From Candidatus Bipolaricaulota bacterium (GTDB lineage Bacteria; Bipolaricaulota; Bipolaricaulia; Bipolaricaulales; Bipolaricaulaceae), in the NCBI GenBank assembly GCA_026418075.1, contig JAOACA010000007.1, forward strand, positions 1 to 46,551: a stretch of DNA of 46,551 bases, written 5' to 3'. Below, one piece after another: positions 32,382-42,085 of this stretch (position 1 is the first letter of the stretch; the number at the start of each line of letters is the position of its first letter). Under the pieces are notes generated by a model. The model made no database searches. It worked only from the letters and a program-made list of their open reading frames with translations, and was not told where the DNA came from. Position numbers and translations under genes: made by a program.

Positions 32382-33542
32382 TCAGGCCGGGAGGAGGGCC
32401 CCTTGCCTGCGGAGAAGGCTGTGCAGGGCCTCCCGAAGCCCGTCCACGTTCTCCCCCGTCTTGGCGGAGACAAGGATGTGGGGCACGGCCTCCCGTTGCA
32501 GCGCAGCGAGGGCCGCCTCCCGGTCGGGCGTGGTCACGAGGTCGAGCTTGTTGAGGACGTGAAGGACGGGGGGAAACGGGGCTCCCGGGCCCAAGACCTC
32601 GGCGACCACTTCCCGCACGACGCGAAGGTGATCCTCGGCGGCGGGAGAGGCGGCGTCGAGGACGAGGAGGAGGGCAGCCGCCTCCCGAACAGCGGAAAGC
32701 GTGGCCTGGAACGCGGGGACGAGGGCGTGGGGGAGGTCCCGGATGAACCCCACGGTGTCGGTGAGGAGGGCCACCCCGCCGGGGAGGGCCATCCGCCGCA
32801 CCCGGGTGTCCAGGGTGGCAAACAGCTTGTCCTCCACAAGGACGTCGCTTCCGGTGAGGCGGTTGAACAGGGTGGACTTCCCGGAGTTCGTGTACCCCAC
32901 GAGGGCCACGAGGGGGAGCCCGCCCCGCCTCCGCCGGGCGGCCTGCACCTCCCGGTCCTGGGCAACTTTCCGCAGCTCTCGGCGGATGGCCTGGATCCGG
33001 CGCCGGATCGCCCGCCGCCCCTGCTCCAGCCGCGTCTCCCCCGGGCCCATCGTCCCGATCCCGCCCCCGGGGTCGGTGAGGGCCTGCCCCCACCCCCGCA
33101 GGCGCGGAAGGAGGTACTCCAGTTGGGCGAGCTCCACCGCCAGGGCCGCCTCCCGGGTTCCTGCGTGCTGGGCGAAGATGTCGAGGATGAGCTGGGTCCG
33201 ATCGATCACCTTGAGGCCGGTCCGCTCCTCGAGGTTCCGGGCCTGGGCTGGGCTGATCTCCGACCCGAGGATGAGGGTGTCCGCCCCCTGGGCTTGGGCA
33301 AGGGCCCGGGCCTCGTCGGCCTTCCCGCGGCCGAGGAACGTCCCGGGGTCGGGCTTGGGTCGGTGTTGGACGAGCGTTCCCAGGACGTGAACCCCGGCGG
33401 TGCGGGCCAATGCCGCCAGTTCCTCCATCCGTTCGGGTCCGCTCGTCCCCGGGGGTAGGATGTCCGCGAGGAGGGCCCGTTCGCCGCCGTAGACCCGGGC
33501 CCGCCGGCCCAGGTAGTCCTCGGGGATCAGGGTGCTGCGCAT
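32382..33542 (-). CDS. hflX: Ribosome-associated GTPase HflX
   Basis: The 386-residue protein has the HflX N-terminal domain (VLGTLVQHRPKPDPGTFLGR at about 52-71, then DTLILGSEISPAQARNLEE and VIDRTQLILDIFAQHA), a Gly-rich linker (DPGGGIGTMGPGETRLEQ, about 157-174) and a GTPase domain with G1 GYTNSGKST, G3 DTVGFIRDLP and G4 NKLDLV. HflX splits or rescues ribosomes, especially in heat stress. The ATG at 33542 overlaps the end of murA by 16 nt. A much longer upstream frame lies inside murA and is rejected. Confidence 0.94.
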   Translation of the reverse strand: MRSTLIPEDYLGRRARVYGGERALLADILPPGTSGPERMEELAALARTAGVHVLGTLVQHRPKPDPGTFLGRGKADEARALAQAQGADTLILGSEISPAQARNLEERTGLKVIDRTQLILDIFAQHAGTREAALAVELAQLEYLLPRLRGWGQALTDPGGGIGTMGPGETRLEQGRRAIRRRIQAIRRELRKVAQDREVQAARRRRGGLPLVALVGYTNSGKSTLFNRLTGSDVLVEDKLFATLDTRVRRMALPGGVALLTDTVGFIRDLPHALVPAFQATLSAVREAAALLLVLDAASPAAEDHLRVVREVVAEVLGPGAPFPPVLHVLNKLDLVTTPDREAALAALQREAVPHILVSAKTGENVDGLREALHSLLRRQGALLPA

Positions 33543-34768
33543 ACCTCCGCCCCGAGGGTGCGGAGCTTGCCCACGAGGTCCTCGTAGCCGCGGGCGAGGT
33601 GCTCCTCCCCGCGGATCTCCGTCGTCTCCTCGGCGGCGAGGGCGGCGAGGACGAGGGCCGCCCCGGCGCGGATGTCCGGCGCCTCCACCGGCGCCCCCCG
33701 GAGGGCCTCGACCCCGTCCGCGAACAGGGTGTCCCCGCTCACCTGGAGCTGGGCCCCCATCCGCGTCAGGGCCGCCACGTAGCTGAACCGGGCGGGGAAC
33801 ACCGTTTCCCGGGCAGTGGACCGGCCCTGGGCCGTGGTGAGGAACGCCACGATCGGGGGCTGGAGGTCGGTGGGAAACCCGGGGTAGGGGAGCGTCTGGA
33901 CGTGGACCGCCTCCGGCCGCCGGCGGAGGCGGACGGAGACGGAGCCCTCCGCGGCTTCCACCTCCGCCCCGGCGTCCAGAAGCTTGGCGAGGAGGGCGTC
34001 GAGGTGGTCCGGCCGTGCCCCCTCCACCGTGACCTCCCCTCGGGTGATCGCCCCGGCGAGGAGGTACGTCCCGGCCTCGATCCGGTCCGGGATCACCCGG
34101 TGCCGAGCCCCCCCAAGCTCCGGCCTCCCCCGGACCGTCACCCGGTCCTCGTGCCAGGTGACGGGGGCCCCCATCCGGGTGAGGAGGACCCCCAGGTCCA
34201 CCACCTCCGGCTCCCGGGCCGGGTTGACCACCGTCGTCTCCCCTTGGGCCAGGGCGCCGGCGAGGAGGAGCTGCTCCGTGGCCCCCACCGAGGGGAAGTC
34301 GAGGTACACCGTGGTCCCGCGGAGGCGCCGGGCCCGGGCGAAGATCGTGCCCCCTCGCACCTCGAACTCCGCCCCCAGGCGGCGGAGGCCGGCGAGGTGG
34401 AGGTCCACCGGCCGGGGGCCGAGGGCGCATCCGCCCGGGAGGGGCATCGCCGCCTCCCCCCGCCGGGCGAGAACAGGCCCCAGGGCGAGGAACGAGGCCC
34501 GCATCCGGCCCACGAGCTCCGCTGGCGCCTCCCCCGCCAGCTCCTTCCCCCCCGCGAGGACCGCCGTGGAGTTCTCCCAGGCCACGGACTTCCCCAGGGC
34601 GCGGGCGAGGTCCAGCGCACATTCAACGTCCAGAAGGTGGGGGATGTTCTCCAACACGACGGGCTCGGGGGTGAGGAGGCTGGCCATGATGGCGGGGAGG
34701 GCGGCGTTCTTCGACCCGGCGGCCCGCACCGTTCCCCGAAGCGGCCGGCCGCCCTCGATGCGGATCAC
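33527..34768 (-). CDS. murA: UDP-N-acetylglucosamine 1-carboxyvinyltransferase (MurA)
   Basis: The 413-residue enzyme begins IRIEGGRPLRGTVRAAGSKN, where the KN pair binds substrate, and has the fosfomycin-target Cys in PLPGGCALGPRPVDLHL (about residue 114). PSVGATEQLLLAGALAQGET and PYPGFPTDLQPPIVAFLTTA are further family landmarks. The Cys predicts fosfomycin sensitivity (inference). It makes the first committed step of peptidoglycan synthesis. The GTG at 34768 overlaps the M23 peptidase stop (GTGA). Confidence 0.95.
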   Translation of the reverse strand: MIRIEGGRPLRGTVRAAGSKNAALPAIMASLLTPEPVVLENIPHLLDVECALDLARALGKSVAWENSTAVLAGGKELAGEAPAELVGRMRASFLALGPVLARRGEAAMPLPGGCALGPRPVDLHLAGLRRLGAEFEVRGGTIFARARRLRGTTVYLDFPSVGATEQLLLAGALAQGETTVVNPAREPEVVDLGVLLTRMGAPVTWHEDRVTVRGRPELGGARHRVIPDRIEAGTYLLAGAITRGEVTVEGARPDHLDALLAKLLDAGAEVEAAEGSVSVRLRRRPEAVHVQTLPYPGFPTDLQPPIVAFLTTAQGRSTARETVFPARFSYVAALTRMGAQLQVSGDTLFADGVEALRGAPVEAPDIRAGAALVLAALAAEETTEIRGEEHLARGYEDLVGKLRTLGAEVCAAP

Positions 34769-35589
34769 GGGAGAAGGGACAACGGGTCCACCGCCACCCC
34801 GTCCAGCCGGACCTCGAAGTGGAGGTGGGGCCCGGTGGAGAGGCCCGTGTTCCCCGAGAGGGCGATCACCTGGCCGATTTCCACGTATTGCCCCACCTGG
34901 ACGAGGACCCGGGACAGGTGGCCGTAGTACGTCTCGTACCCGTTTCCGTGGTCGAGGACCACCAGGAACCCAAAGCCCCCCTCCCAGCCGGCGGTGACCA
35001 CCCGGCCCGGGGCTGCCGCGCACACCCGCGTCCCCTCGGGAACCGCGAGGTCAATCCCGGCGTGGAACGAGGGAACCCGGTACACGGGGTGGATCCGGGG
35101 GCCAAACGGGGAGGAGATCTCCCCGCGGAGGGGCCAGGCAAAGGAGCCCCGCTTCCCCAGGGCGGCGGCGGTCGCCTGGGGCACGGAAGGCGGGGCGGGG
35201 ACGAACAGCCTCGCCCCAGGGGCCGGCTCCCCCGGGAGGTTGTTCGCCAGCTTCAAGGCCGCCTCGGCCACCCCGTAGCTTTGGGCGATGTCCCGCAAGG
35301 TCTGTCCGGCCTTCACCGTGTGAACCACCCCTCCGCTGGGGAGGAGGAGTTGCTGGCCCACCCGGAGGGCGGTGGGGTCCACCTCGTTGCTCGCGACGAG
35401 GTACTCCAGGGGGATCCCTGTTCGCTCGGCGATCCCCATCAGGGTGTCCCCCGGCTGGATCGTGTAGGTGGCCCACCGCGCGGCCCCCGGGACCACCGGC
35501 CCCCCCGAGGCCGGCGCCAACGCCGTGGCCAGAACCAGGGGGAGAAGAAGCAGGGCCAGCGCCACCGCGAGGAGGGGGTTCTCACTCAC
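34765..35589 (-). CDS. LysM-containing M23 family metallopeptidase
   Basis: The 274-residue protein has a signal/anchor helix (LLAVALALLLLPLVLATALA), two LysM repeats (YTIQPGDTLMGIAERTGI at about 42-59 and HTVKAGQTLRDIAQSYGV at about 90-107) and a C-terminal M23 domain with GPRIHPVYRVPSFHAGIDLA (HxxxD), YGHLS and TGPHLHFEV (HxH). All zinc ligands are present, so it is predicted to cut peptidoglycan cross-links (endopeptidase). The GTG at 35589 overlaps the end of rho by 8 nt; murA follows. Confidence 0.93.
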   Translation of the reverse strand: MSENPLLAVALALLLLPLVLATALAPASGGPVVPGAARWATYTIQPGDTLMGIAERTGIPLEYLVASNEVDPTALRVGQQLLLPSGGVVHTVKAGQTLRDIAQSYGVAEAALKLANNLPGEPAPGARLFVPAPPSVPQATAAALGKRGSFAWPLRGEISSPFGPRIHPVYRVPSFHAGIDLAVPEGTRVCAAAPGRVVTAGWEGGFGFLVVLDHGNGYETYYGHLSRVLVQVGQYVEIGQVIALSGNTGLSTGPHLHFEVRLDGVAVDPLSLLP

Positions 35590-36829
35590 TGTTCATCAGC
35601 TCCAGGAACTGCTTGTTCGTCCGCGTCTGGGCCATCTTGCTCTTGATGAACTCCAAGGCCGCCCCTGGGTCCGGCATCTCGATGAGGAGCTTACGGAGAA
35701 TCCACACCCGCCGAAGGACATCTGGCTGGAGCAGGAGTTCCTCTTTTCTCGTCCCCGACTGAACGAGGTCGATGGCCGGGAAGATCCGCCGGTTGGCGAG
35801 GTCCCGGTTGAGGACGAGCTCCATGTTCCCCGTCCCCTTGAACTCCTCGAACACCACCTGATCCAGGCGCGAGCCCGTGTCCACCAGGGCGGTGGCGATG
35901 ATCGTCAGCGACCCTCCCTCCTCGAGGTTTCGCGCCGCCCCGAAGAACTCTTTGGGCTTGTAGAGTGCGGTGGGGTCGATCCCCCCCGAGAGGAGCTTGC
36001 CCGAGGGGCTGATGGACAGGTTGTACGCCCGCCCGAGCCGCGTGAGGGAGTCCATCAGGATCACCACGTCATAGCCCGACTCCACCAGGCGTTTCCCCTC
36101 GGCGGTGGCCAGCTCGGCGATTCGGGTGTGGTGCTGGGGTTCCATGTCGAACGTGGCGGCGATGACCTCGGCCCGCTTCACCGAGCGGCGGAAGTCCGTC
36201 ACCTCCTCCGGCCGCTCGTCCACCAGGAGGATGATGAGCTTGATGTCTGGGTAGTTGGCCTCGATCCCCTGGGCGATGTGCTTGAGGAGGGTGGTTTTTC
36301 CGGCCTTGGGGGGGGAGACGATGAGGCCCCGTTGGCCCTTCCCGATGGGGGAGAAGAGGTCGATCATCCGGGTCGAGGGCTCGTCGGGGTCGTGCTCGAG
36401 GACGAGCTGCTCGTCGGGGTGGAGGGGGGTGAGCTGCTGGAAGTCGACCCGCTTCCGGGCCTGCTCCGGCTCCAGGCCCGTGATCCGATCCACCCGGAGG
36501 AGGGCAAAGTACCGCTCCCCTTCCCGGGGCTGGCGGACGGGACCCCGGATGATGTCCCCGTCCTTGAGCCCAAACCGCTTGATCTGGGAGGGGGAGACGT
36601 ACACGTCGTACCGCCCAGGGAGACACGACCGCTCCCGGAGAAACCCGTAGCCGTCGGGCATGATCTCCAGGACCCCCTCCACGGTGAGCTCCTGCCGTTC
36701 GGCGAGGGCCCGCATCACCGCAAGCTCCAACTCCGCCGTGGACAGGTCCCCACCCCCGTTGACCCCCAGGCTCTGGGCCAAGTTCGCCAGCTTCTCCAAC
36801 CCCAGCGCCCGGATTTCACTGATTTCCAT
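35582..36829 (-). CDS. rho: Transcription termination factor Rho
   Basis: The 415-residue protein has the N-terminal helical RNA-binding part, the cold-shock-like domain with GYGFLRER (about 60-67), Walker [16 protein letters not shown] (about 177-191), the Rho signature [16 protein letters not shown], the Walker B Asp in [16 protein letters not shown] and the R-loop region [20 protein letters not shown]. No large insertion is present. Rho ends transcription at C-rich transcripts; the very GC-rich genome with few T-run terminators fits reliance on Rho. It follows a glycosyltransferase gene and is coupled to the M23 peptidase gene. Confidence 0.97.
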   Translation of the reverse strand: MEISEIRALGLEKLANLAQSLGVNGGGDLSTAELELAVMRALAERQELTVEGVLEIMPDGYGFLRERSCLPGRYDVYVSPSQIKRFGLKDGDIIRGPVRQPREGERYFALLRVDRITGLEPEQARKRVDFQQLTPLHPDEQLVLEHDPDEPSTRMIDLFSPIGKGQRGLIVSPPKAGKTTLLKHIAQGIEANYPDIKLIILLVDERPEEVTDFRRSVKRAEVIAATFDMEPQHHTRIAELATAEGKRLVESGYDVVILMDSLTRLGRAYNLSISPSGKLLSGGIDPTALYKPKEFFGAARNLEEGGSLTIIATALVDTGSRLDQVVFEEFKGTGNMELVLNRDLANRRIFPAIDLVQSGTRKEELLLQPDVLRRVWILRKLLIEMPDPGAALEFIKSKMAQTRTNKQFLELMNSE

Positions 36830-36865
36830 TGCCCATCACCTCGTGCGGCTTTCCTTCGGGGCCGC

Positions 36866-37501
36866 CTAAAGCCGGCGGAAGAACGAGCGGGCCACGTGCC
36901 CGTACATCTTCATCCGGTCCTTCAGGCCTGGCCAAAAGCCGCGCTTCTCTTCCTTTCGGACGTGGCTCACTCCCCGCAGGAAGACCTTTTTCTTCCGCCA
37001 CCCCTCCCGCAGCGCAAGGCGGGTCAGCGCTGTCTCGATCCCAAACTCCGTGTCCTCCACCACCCCCCGGGCCTTCTCCCACAGGGCCCGGGGCATCACC
37101 CGCTGCCCGGACAGAAACGCCGCGATCCGCTGGGAGAGGTCGGTTCCGATCCGACCGTCCCGGAACACGCCGATCACCACCTCCGCGTCCCCTTCGCGGT
37201 AGGCGGCGAGCATCTCCTCCACGTGGCGGGGGGTGAGCCCGGTGAGGTCGGCGTCGAGAAAGAGGAGGACGTCGCCCGTCGCGGCCTCGACCCCTGCCGC
37301 CATCGCCGCCGCTTTCCCGCGGTTCTCCGGGAGGCGGAGGACCCGCACCCGCGGCCGGGCCGCCGCCTCCGCCGTCCCATCGGTGGAGCCGTCGTCCACC
37401 ACGATCACCTCGTCCACCGCGGGGGAGGCGAGGAGGGGGTCGAGAACAGCCGCGATGCGTTCCGCTTCGTTGAACGCGGGGATGATGGCCGAGACCTTCA
37501 T
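36866..37501 (-). CDS. GT2-family glycosyltransferase
   Basis: The 211-residue enzyme starts MKVSAIIPAFNEAERIAAVL, with VVDDGSTDGTAEAA (about 35-48) and a DxD in LLFLDADLTGLTPRHVEEM (about 79-97). The C-terminus is basic (KDRMKMYGHVARSFFRRL) and may touch the membrane. The acceptor is unknown; glucosyl- or mannosyl-lipid or glycerate products are possible for this small type. It is the first gene behind the promoter at 37526-37554 and lies 36 nt before rho. Confidence 0.87.
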   Translation of the reverse strand: MKVSAIIPAFNEAERIAAVLDPLLASPAVDEVIVVDDGSTDGTAEAAARPRVRVLRLPENRGKAAAMAAGVEAATGDVLLFLDADLTGLTPRHVEEMLAAYREGDAEVVIGVFRDGRIGTDLSQRIAAFLSGQRVMPRALWEKARGVVEDTEFGIETALTRLALREGWRKKKVFLRGVSHVRKEEKRGFWPGLKDRMKMYGHVARSFFRRL

Positions 37502-37525
37502 GCGGTATCGAGTAGGTCCAGGCCC

Positions 37526-37554
37526 AGTATAGCGGGGAGGGCCGTCCCGATCAA
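37526..37554 (-). promoter_or_regulatory. Promoter of the glycosyltransferase-rho-M23-murA-hflX operon
   Basis: On the minus strand TTGATC (37549-37554) and TATACT (37526-37531) are separated by 17 nt. The -35 box overlaps the proS stop codon. The ATG at 37501 is 24 nt behind the -10 box. Confidence 0.65.
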
Positions 37555-39275
37555 GCCCCGTCGGCGCGGAGGAGCTCCCGCACGCCCTGGACCACCGCCT
37601 CCGGAGCGGAGGGGACCGAACTTTTGAGGCCGTCCCGCCGCCGCTCGAGGTCGACCTCGCCCCGGCGGAGGCTGCGCGGGCCCACGACGACGAGAACCGG
37701 GATTCCGATGAGTTTGGCGTCGTGGAACTTCTCCCCCGCCGTCCGTTCCCGGTCATCCAGGAGCACGTCGAGGCCCGACCGAGAAAGGGCGTCGGCAAGC
37801 CGTACCCCCAAGGCGTGGAGGTCCTCCCCCGGGCCGAGGACGGAGACGAGGGCGTGGAACGGGGCCACGGCGACCGGCCAGACGATCCCTCCCTCGTCGT
37901 GGTGGGCCTCGATCACCGCGGCGAGAAGCCGGCCGATCCCGATCCCGTAGCAGCCCATGACGAGCGGCCGGGCCTGCCCCTCCCGGTCGAGGAACGTCGC
38001 CCCCAAGGCCGCGGAGTACTTCGTCCCCAGTTTGAAGATGTGCCCAAGTTCGATCCCCCGGCGGAGGCGGAGGGGGGCCCCGCACCGGGCGCAGGGGTCC
38101 CCCTCCCGGGCCAGGGCCACGTCCGCAACGAGGTCGGCGCGGAAATCCCGGCCGAGGTTCACGTTCCGGAGGTGGAACCCCTCGCGGTTGGCGCCGGCGA
38201 CGAGGTTCCGGGCGGCCGCCACGGAGTCGTCGGCCACCACGACCACCCCGTCCCGGCGGATCCCGATCGGCGAGGCGTAGCCGGGGACCGCCCCCAGGGC
38301 GGCGATCTCGGCCTCGGTGGCCGGGGCGAGGTCCGAACGCCCCACGGCCCGCGCGAGCTTGGCCTCGTTGACCTCGAGGTCCCCCCGGATGACGACGAAC
38401 ACCGTCCTCTCCCCGGCCCGGTAGAACACGGCCTTCGCCGTGCGGGAGGTGGGGATCCCGAGGAAGCGGGCCACCTCGGCGATGGAGGTCGTCCCAGGGG
38501 TGGCCACCTCCTCCACGGGGAGGGGGTCTTCGGCGGAGCCCGGGTCCTTGCGGGCGACCGCGCTCTCGCGGTTGGCGGCGTAGCCGCACCCCTCGCAGAG
38601 GACGAACGTGTCCTCGCCCCCATCGTGGGGGAGCATGAACTCGTGGGACCCCGAGCCCCCCATGAGGCCCGGGTCGGCCTCCACCGACACGGCGGCCAGG
38701 CCGCAGCGGCGGAAGATCCGGAGGTAGGCCCCGTGGACCTCGGGGTAGTACCGGTCGAGGTCGGCGGCGTCCTCGTGAAAGCTGTAGGCGTCCTTCATCG
38801 TGAACTCCCGGACCCGGACGAGGCCCCCTCGGGAGCGGGGTTCGTCCCGAAACTTCGTCTGGATCTGGTACAGCATGAGGGGGAGCTGGCGCCAGGACTG
38901 GATCTCCCGCCGGGCGAGGTCGGTGACGACCTCCTCGTGGGTGGGCCCGAGGACCATCTCCCGCCCCGAGCGGTCCTGGAACCGCACAAGCTGGGGGCCG
39001 AAGTCCCCGAGGCGCCCCGTCTCCGCCCACAGCTCGGCCGGGTGGACCACCGGCATGTGGAGCTCCGCCCCACCAATCCCGTCCATCTCCTCGCGGACGA
39101 TGGCCTCAACCTTCCGCAGGGCCCGCCACCCCAGCGGGAGGTAGGTGTAGATCCCCGCGGCGAGGGGCCGAATCAGCCCCGCCCGGAGCATGAGCCTGTG
39201 GCTGGGGAGGTCCGCCTCCGCGGGGTCCTCCTTCCACGTGGGCAGGAAGTAGCGGCTCCACCGAACGAACGCCAT
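37551..39275 (-). CDS. proS: Prolyl-tRNA synthetase (bacterial type with editing insert)
   Basis: The 574-residue class II enzyme begins with RWSRYFLPTWKEDP and has motif 2 in TKFRDEPRSRGGLVRVREF and motif 3 in GCYGIGIGRLLAAVIEAHH (about 437-455). Between motifs 2 and 3 lies the YbaK-like insertion (about 240-390; KAVFYRAGERTVFVV, VGRSDLAPAT) that removes mischarged alanine. CEGCGYAANRESA may hold a metal. The length is normal. The ATG at 39275 is 9 nt after the stop of the helicase gene and 6 nt behind TAACCT. Confidence 0.97.
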   Translation of the reverse strand: MAFVRWSRYFLPTWKEDPAEADLPSHRLMLRAGLIRPLAAGIYTYLPLGWRALRKVEAIVREEMDGIGGAELHMPVVHPAELWAETGRLGDFGPQLVRFQDRSGREMVLGPTHEEVVTDLARREIQSWRQLPLMLYQIQTKFRDEPRSRGGLVRVREFTMKDAYSFHEDAADLDRYYPEVHGAYLRIFRRCGLAAVSVEADPGLMGGSGSHEFMLPHDGGEDTFVLCEGCGYAANRESAVARKDPGSAEDPLPVEEVATPGTTSIAEVARFLGIPTSRTAKAVFYRAGERTVFVVIRGDLEVNEAKLARAVGRSDLAPATEAEIAALGAVPGYASPIGIRRDGVVVVADDSVAAARNLVAGANREGFHLRNVNLGRDFRADLVADVALAREGDPCARCGAPLRLRRGIELGHIFKLGTKYSAALGATFLDREGQARPLVMGCYGIGIGRLLAAVIEAHHDEGGIVWPVAVAPFHALVSVLGPGEDLHALGVRLADALSRSGLDVLLDDRERTAGEKFHDAKLIGIPVLVVVGPRSLRRGEVDLERRRDGLKSSVPSAPEAVVQGVRELLRADGA

Positions 39276-39281
39276 GGGCGA

Positions 39282-39287
39282 AGGTTA
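39282..39287 (-). promoter_or_regulatory. TANNNT box before proS
   Basis: TAACCT, which contains the helicase stop codon TAA, lies 6 nt before the proS ATG, with no Shine-Dalgarno between. It resembles the other leaderless candidates. proS may also be read from the upstream operon. Confidence 0.35.
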
Positions 39288-41651
39288 GCGGAAGAGCTCC
39301 GCGAGGGCAACGCGCAGATCGTCCAGATCGTCAACGAGGCGCGGGGGGACGGGGAGGGTCCGGAGGAAGGTCTCCCCGTAGGCCTCTGTTCCCAGGCGGG
39401 GGTCGGCGAGGAGGACGGCGCCGCGGTCGGTTGGGGTGCGGACGAGCCGGCCCACCCCCTGCCGCAGGCGGAGGACGGCCCGGGGGAGGAAGAGTTCCCG
39501 GAACGGGGAGCGGCCGCGGAGCCGGATCCGCTCGGCCTGGGCCTCCACCAGGGGATCCGTGGGGACGGGGAACGGGAGCCGGGCCACCACGAGGAGCTCG
39601 AGCTCCTCCCCGGGGAGGTCAATCCCCTCCCACAGGGTGTCGAGGCCGAGGAGGGCCACGGGTGGGGGGTGGGCGCGGAACCGGCGGAGGAGGGCCTCCC
39701 GCTCCCCATCGCGCCCCTGGACGAGGTGGGGGAACCCCTGGAGGTGGGCGGCCGTGGCCTCGAGGGCCCGGCGGGAGGTGAAGAGGACGAGGGCCCGGCA
39801 GGGGACGGCCGCGAGAGCCCCCCGGAGGGCCGCGGCGAGGCCCTCGGGAAAGGCCCCGTCGTCGGGGTGGGGGAGGAACCGAAGGACGAACGCCCCCACC
39901 CGATCGTAGGAAAAGGGGGACGGCCAGGCCCGGAACAGGTCGGGGACAAGCCCGAGCTCCCGGGCCAAGGCGGCACCCTCGTCCCCCACGGACAAGGTGG
40001 CCGAGGTGAGGATCCCCGCGTGGAGGTTGGGCCACAGGGCGGAGGCGAGGTGGTCCCCAACCTCGACCGGGGAGGCGGAGAGGGTGAGCCCACGTCCCTC
40101 CCGGGCGTACCAGAACACGGTGTCCGCCTCTTCGGCCCGGAGGAGGAAGCCCACGAGGCCCGCGAGGCGGCCGAGCTCGCCGGCGAGGCCCCGGGCCCGG
40201 GCTGCCCCCTCGTCGTCGAGCTCCCGAGCGAGGTCGGTCAGGGCCTCGGCGAGGGCGTCGAGGGCCTCCGCGAGGAGGCGTCCGGCGGGGAGGAGCCCCT
40301 CCGCCTCCCGTCTGCCGTAGCGGCCGATCTCGCCGGGGAAGAGGTCCCCGGCCGCGGCCCAGAACGCCCGGTGGGCCGCCGCAGCTCGCTCCCAGGCGGC
40401 GAGGACCTCGGATCCGTCCGCGGTTTCCCCCCACGCAGCGAGGAGCCCACCCTCCCCCCGGCGGAGCTCCCCGAGGAGCCGGGGGATCAGGGGAGGGGAG
40501 AGGGAGGCGCTCAGGGCGTCCCGGAGGGCGTCGGGGAGGGCGTGGGCCTCGTCGGCGACGAGGACGTCGTAGGGGCCGAGGATCGCCCCGCCGGCGGCGA
40601 GGTCGGCCCCGAGGAGGGCGTGGTTGACCACCACGAGCCGCGCCCCCTGGGCCCGCTCCCGGGCCCGCCGCGACGGGCAGCGGCCTCCGAACGGACAGGC
40701 CCGGCCGGCGCACCGCCACGGGAGGTCGGGCAGGCGCCCCAGGACCGCCGCGCCCTCCGGCGCCGACCGGAGCCCTGCGACCTCGTCGAGGTCGCCCGCC
40801 CCTGTCCGGGCCGCCCAGGCGAGGAGGGGAACGAGGATCTCCCGGGGGAGGAGCTCCCCCCGCAGCCGCTCGAGCTCCCGGAGGCAGAGGTAGTTCTCCC
40901 GCCCCTTGAGGAGGGCACAGGGCACGTCGAAGCCCAGCTCCCGGAGGAGGAACGGGAGGTCGCGCGTCCAGAGCTGGTCCTGGAGGGCCCGGGTCCGGGT
41001 GGCGACGACCGCCCGTCCTTCCCCTTCGGCAAGGTGGAGAAGAAGCGGGATGAGGTAGCCAAAGGTCTTTCCCGTTCCCGGCCCGGCCTCGAGGAGGCGG
41101 ACCTCGCCCCGTTCCAGCGCCTCCGCGGCCGCGAGGGCGTACTCCACCTGGGCCGGGCGGTGATCCAGGCCGCGGCGGGAAAGACGGTGGAACGCCTCGG
41201 CCACCTCGTGGGGCGGGGTTTGCCGGGGAGGAGCGGGGAGGGGTCGGGGCTCGGGAAGCCAGCCGGGGTCCGGAAGGAGCTCCGCGAGGAGGTCCCGGGC
41301 CGGGGCGGGGAACCCCGCCGCCTCCCCAAGAAGCCGGAGGAAGAGGAGCCCCACGGCCTCGGCCTGGGCGACGACCCCCTCCCCAAGGGGGATCCCGGCC
41401 CGCCGGGCGAGGGAGGGAAGCGAGAGATCCAGTTCCTCGGGCCACACCGCCCGGGCGAGGGCCCGGAGGTCCACCCCCCGGCCCCCCGCGGCCGGGGGCG
41501 GATCGAGGGCTACCACGGGCAGGGCCAACCCGTCCACTGACCGGGGCAGGGCGTCGAGGGGGACGCCGCGGCGCTCCTCAACCTTCCCGTCTTGGAACCG
41601 AACGAGCGCCGCTTCCCCCTCGCCGCGGGCGAGGGCCAGGAACCCGTTCAC
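39285..41651 (-). CDS. DinG/XPD-type ATP-dependent helicase
   Basis: The 788-residue superfamily 2 helicase has an N-terminal extension of about 165 residues, Walker A LLEAGPGTGKTFGYL (about 189-203), an iron-sulfur cluster region (NYLCLRELERL, then WRCAGRACPFGGRCPSRRA) with four cysteines, the box LVADEAHALPDALRD, motif III TSATLSVG, VALLGLDTLWEGIDLPG, and motif VI RQGVGRLVRTPTDRG near the end. DinG/XPD enzymes unwind DNA 5' to 3' and resolve R-loops or repair intermediates. No exonuclease motif is evident in the N-terminus. The GTG start overlaps the CBS gene stop (GTGA). Confidence 0.92.
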   Translation of the reverse strand: MNGFLALARGEGEAALVRFQDGKVEERRGVPLDALPRSVDGLALPVVALDPPPAAGGRGVDLRALARAVWPEELDLSLPSLARRAGIPLGEGVVAQAEAVGLLFLRLLGEAAGFPAPARDLLAELLPDPGWLPEPRPLPAPPRQTPPHEVAEAFHRLSRRGLDHRPAQVEYALAAAEALERGEVRLLEAGPGTGKTFGYLIPLLLHLAEGEGRAVVATRTRALQDQLWTRDLPFLLRELGFDVPCALLKGRENYLCLRELERLRGELLPREILVPLLAWAARTGAGDLDEVAGLRSAPEGAAVLGRLPDLPWRCAGRACPFGGRCPSRRARERAQGARLVVVNHALLGADLAAGGAILGPYDVLVADEAHALPDALRDALSASLSPPLIPRLLGELRRGEGGLLAAWGETADGSEVLAAWERAAAAHRAFWAAAGDLFPGEIGRYGRREAEGLLPAGRLLAEALDALAEALTDLARELDDEGAARARGLAGELGRLAGLVGFLLRAEEADTVFWYAREGRGLTLSASPVEVGDHLASALWPNLHAGILTSATLSVGDEGAALARELGLVPDLFRAWPSPFSYDRVGAFVLRFLPHPDDGAFPEGLAAALRGALAAVPCRALVLFTSRRALEATAAHLQGFPHLVQGRDGEREALLRRFRAHPPPVALLGLDTLWEGIDLPGEELELLVVARLPFPVPTDPLVEAQAERIRLRGRSPFRELFLPRAVLRLRQGVGRLVRTPTDRGAVLLADPRLGTEAYGETFLRTLPVPPRLVDDLDDLRVALAELFR

Positions 41652-42085
41652 CGGCTGAGGCGGTGGAGGAGGTCGATCCGCCGGACCACGCCCACGAGCC
41701 GGCGCCCCTCGTCCACCACCGGGATCTGCTTCAGGCCCTTGCGGATCATGAGGTCGGCGAGGTACAGGTCGTTGTCGTCAAGCCGGGCGAGAACGAGGTC
41801 GGTGACCATGAACTCGGAGACGGGCCGGCCCCCGATCTCCCGGAGCTTCCGACGGATCCGGTCGAGGCTGGGGAGGAACGCCGCCGACTGGAGCATCTCG
41901 ACGTACCCCGGGAGCGCCGCCCGGATGAGGTCCCGCTCGGAGACGATCCCCACCACCCGCCCCTCCTCGTCGAGCACGGGCAGCGAGGAGAACCCCGACT
42001 GGTGGAGGAGGTAGACGACGTCCGCGAGCGGGGTGTCGAGGTCGACCGAGGTGAGGTCGCGGCGCATGAGGTCGCGGGCCTTCAT
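41648..42085 (-). CDS. Protein with two CBS domains
   Basis: The 145-residue protein is a single CBS pair: MKARDLMRRDLTSVDLDTPL and LPVLDEEGRVVGIVSERDLI (about 38-57) for the first, and EFMVTDLVLARLDDNDLYLA with IPVVDEGRRLVGVVRRIDLL for the second. CBS pairs sense adenine nucleotides or S-adenosylmethionine and often regulate attached or neighbouring enzymes. It is coupled by ATGA to the PfkB-type kinase upstream and by GTGA to the helicase, so an energy-sensing role on the kinase is a plausible inference. Confidence 0.9.
   Translation of the reverse strand: MKARDLMRRDLTSVDLDTPLADVVYLLHQSGFSSLPVLDEEGRVVGIVSERDLIRAALPGYVEMLQSAAFLPSLDRIRRKLREIGGRPVSEFMVTDLVLARLDDNDLYLADLMIRKGLKQIPVVDEGRRLVGVVRRIDLLHRLSR

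Noticed and set aside
37722-41540. Very long open frame on the plus strand across proS and the DinG-like helicase
   Set aside because: It is Gly/Pro/Arg/Glu-rich without domains and lies opposite two well-supported genes; GC-rich antisense frames stay open by composition.
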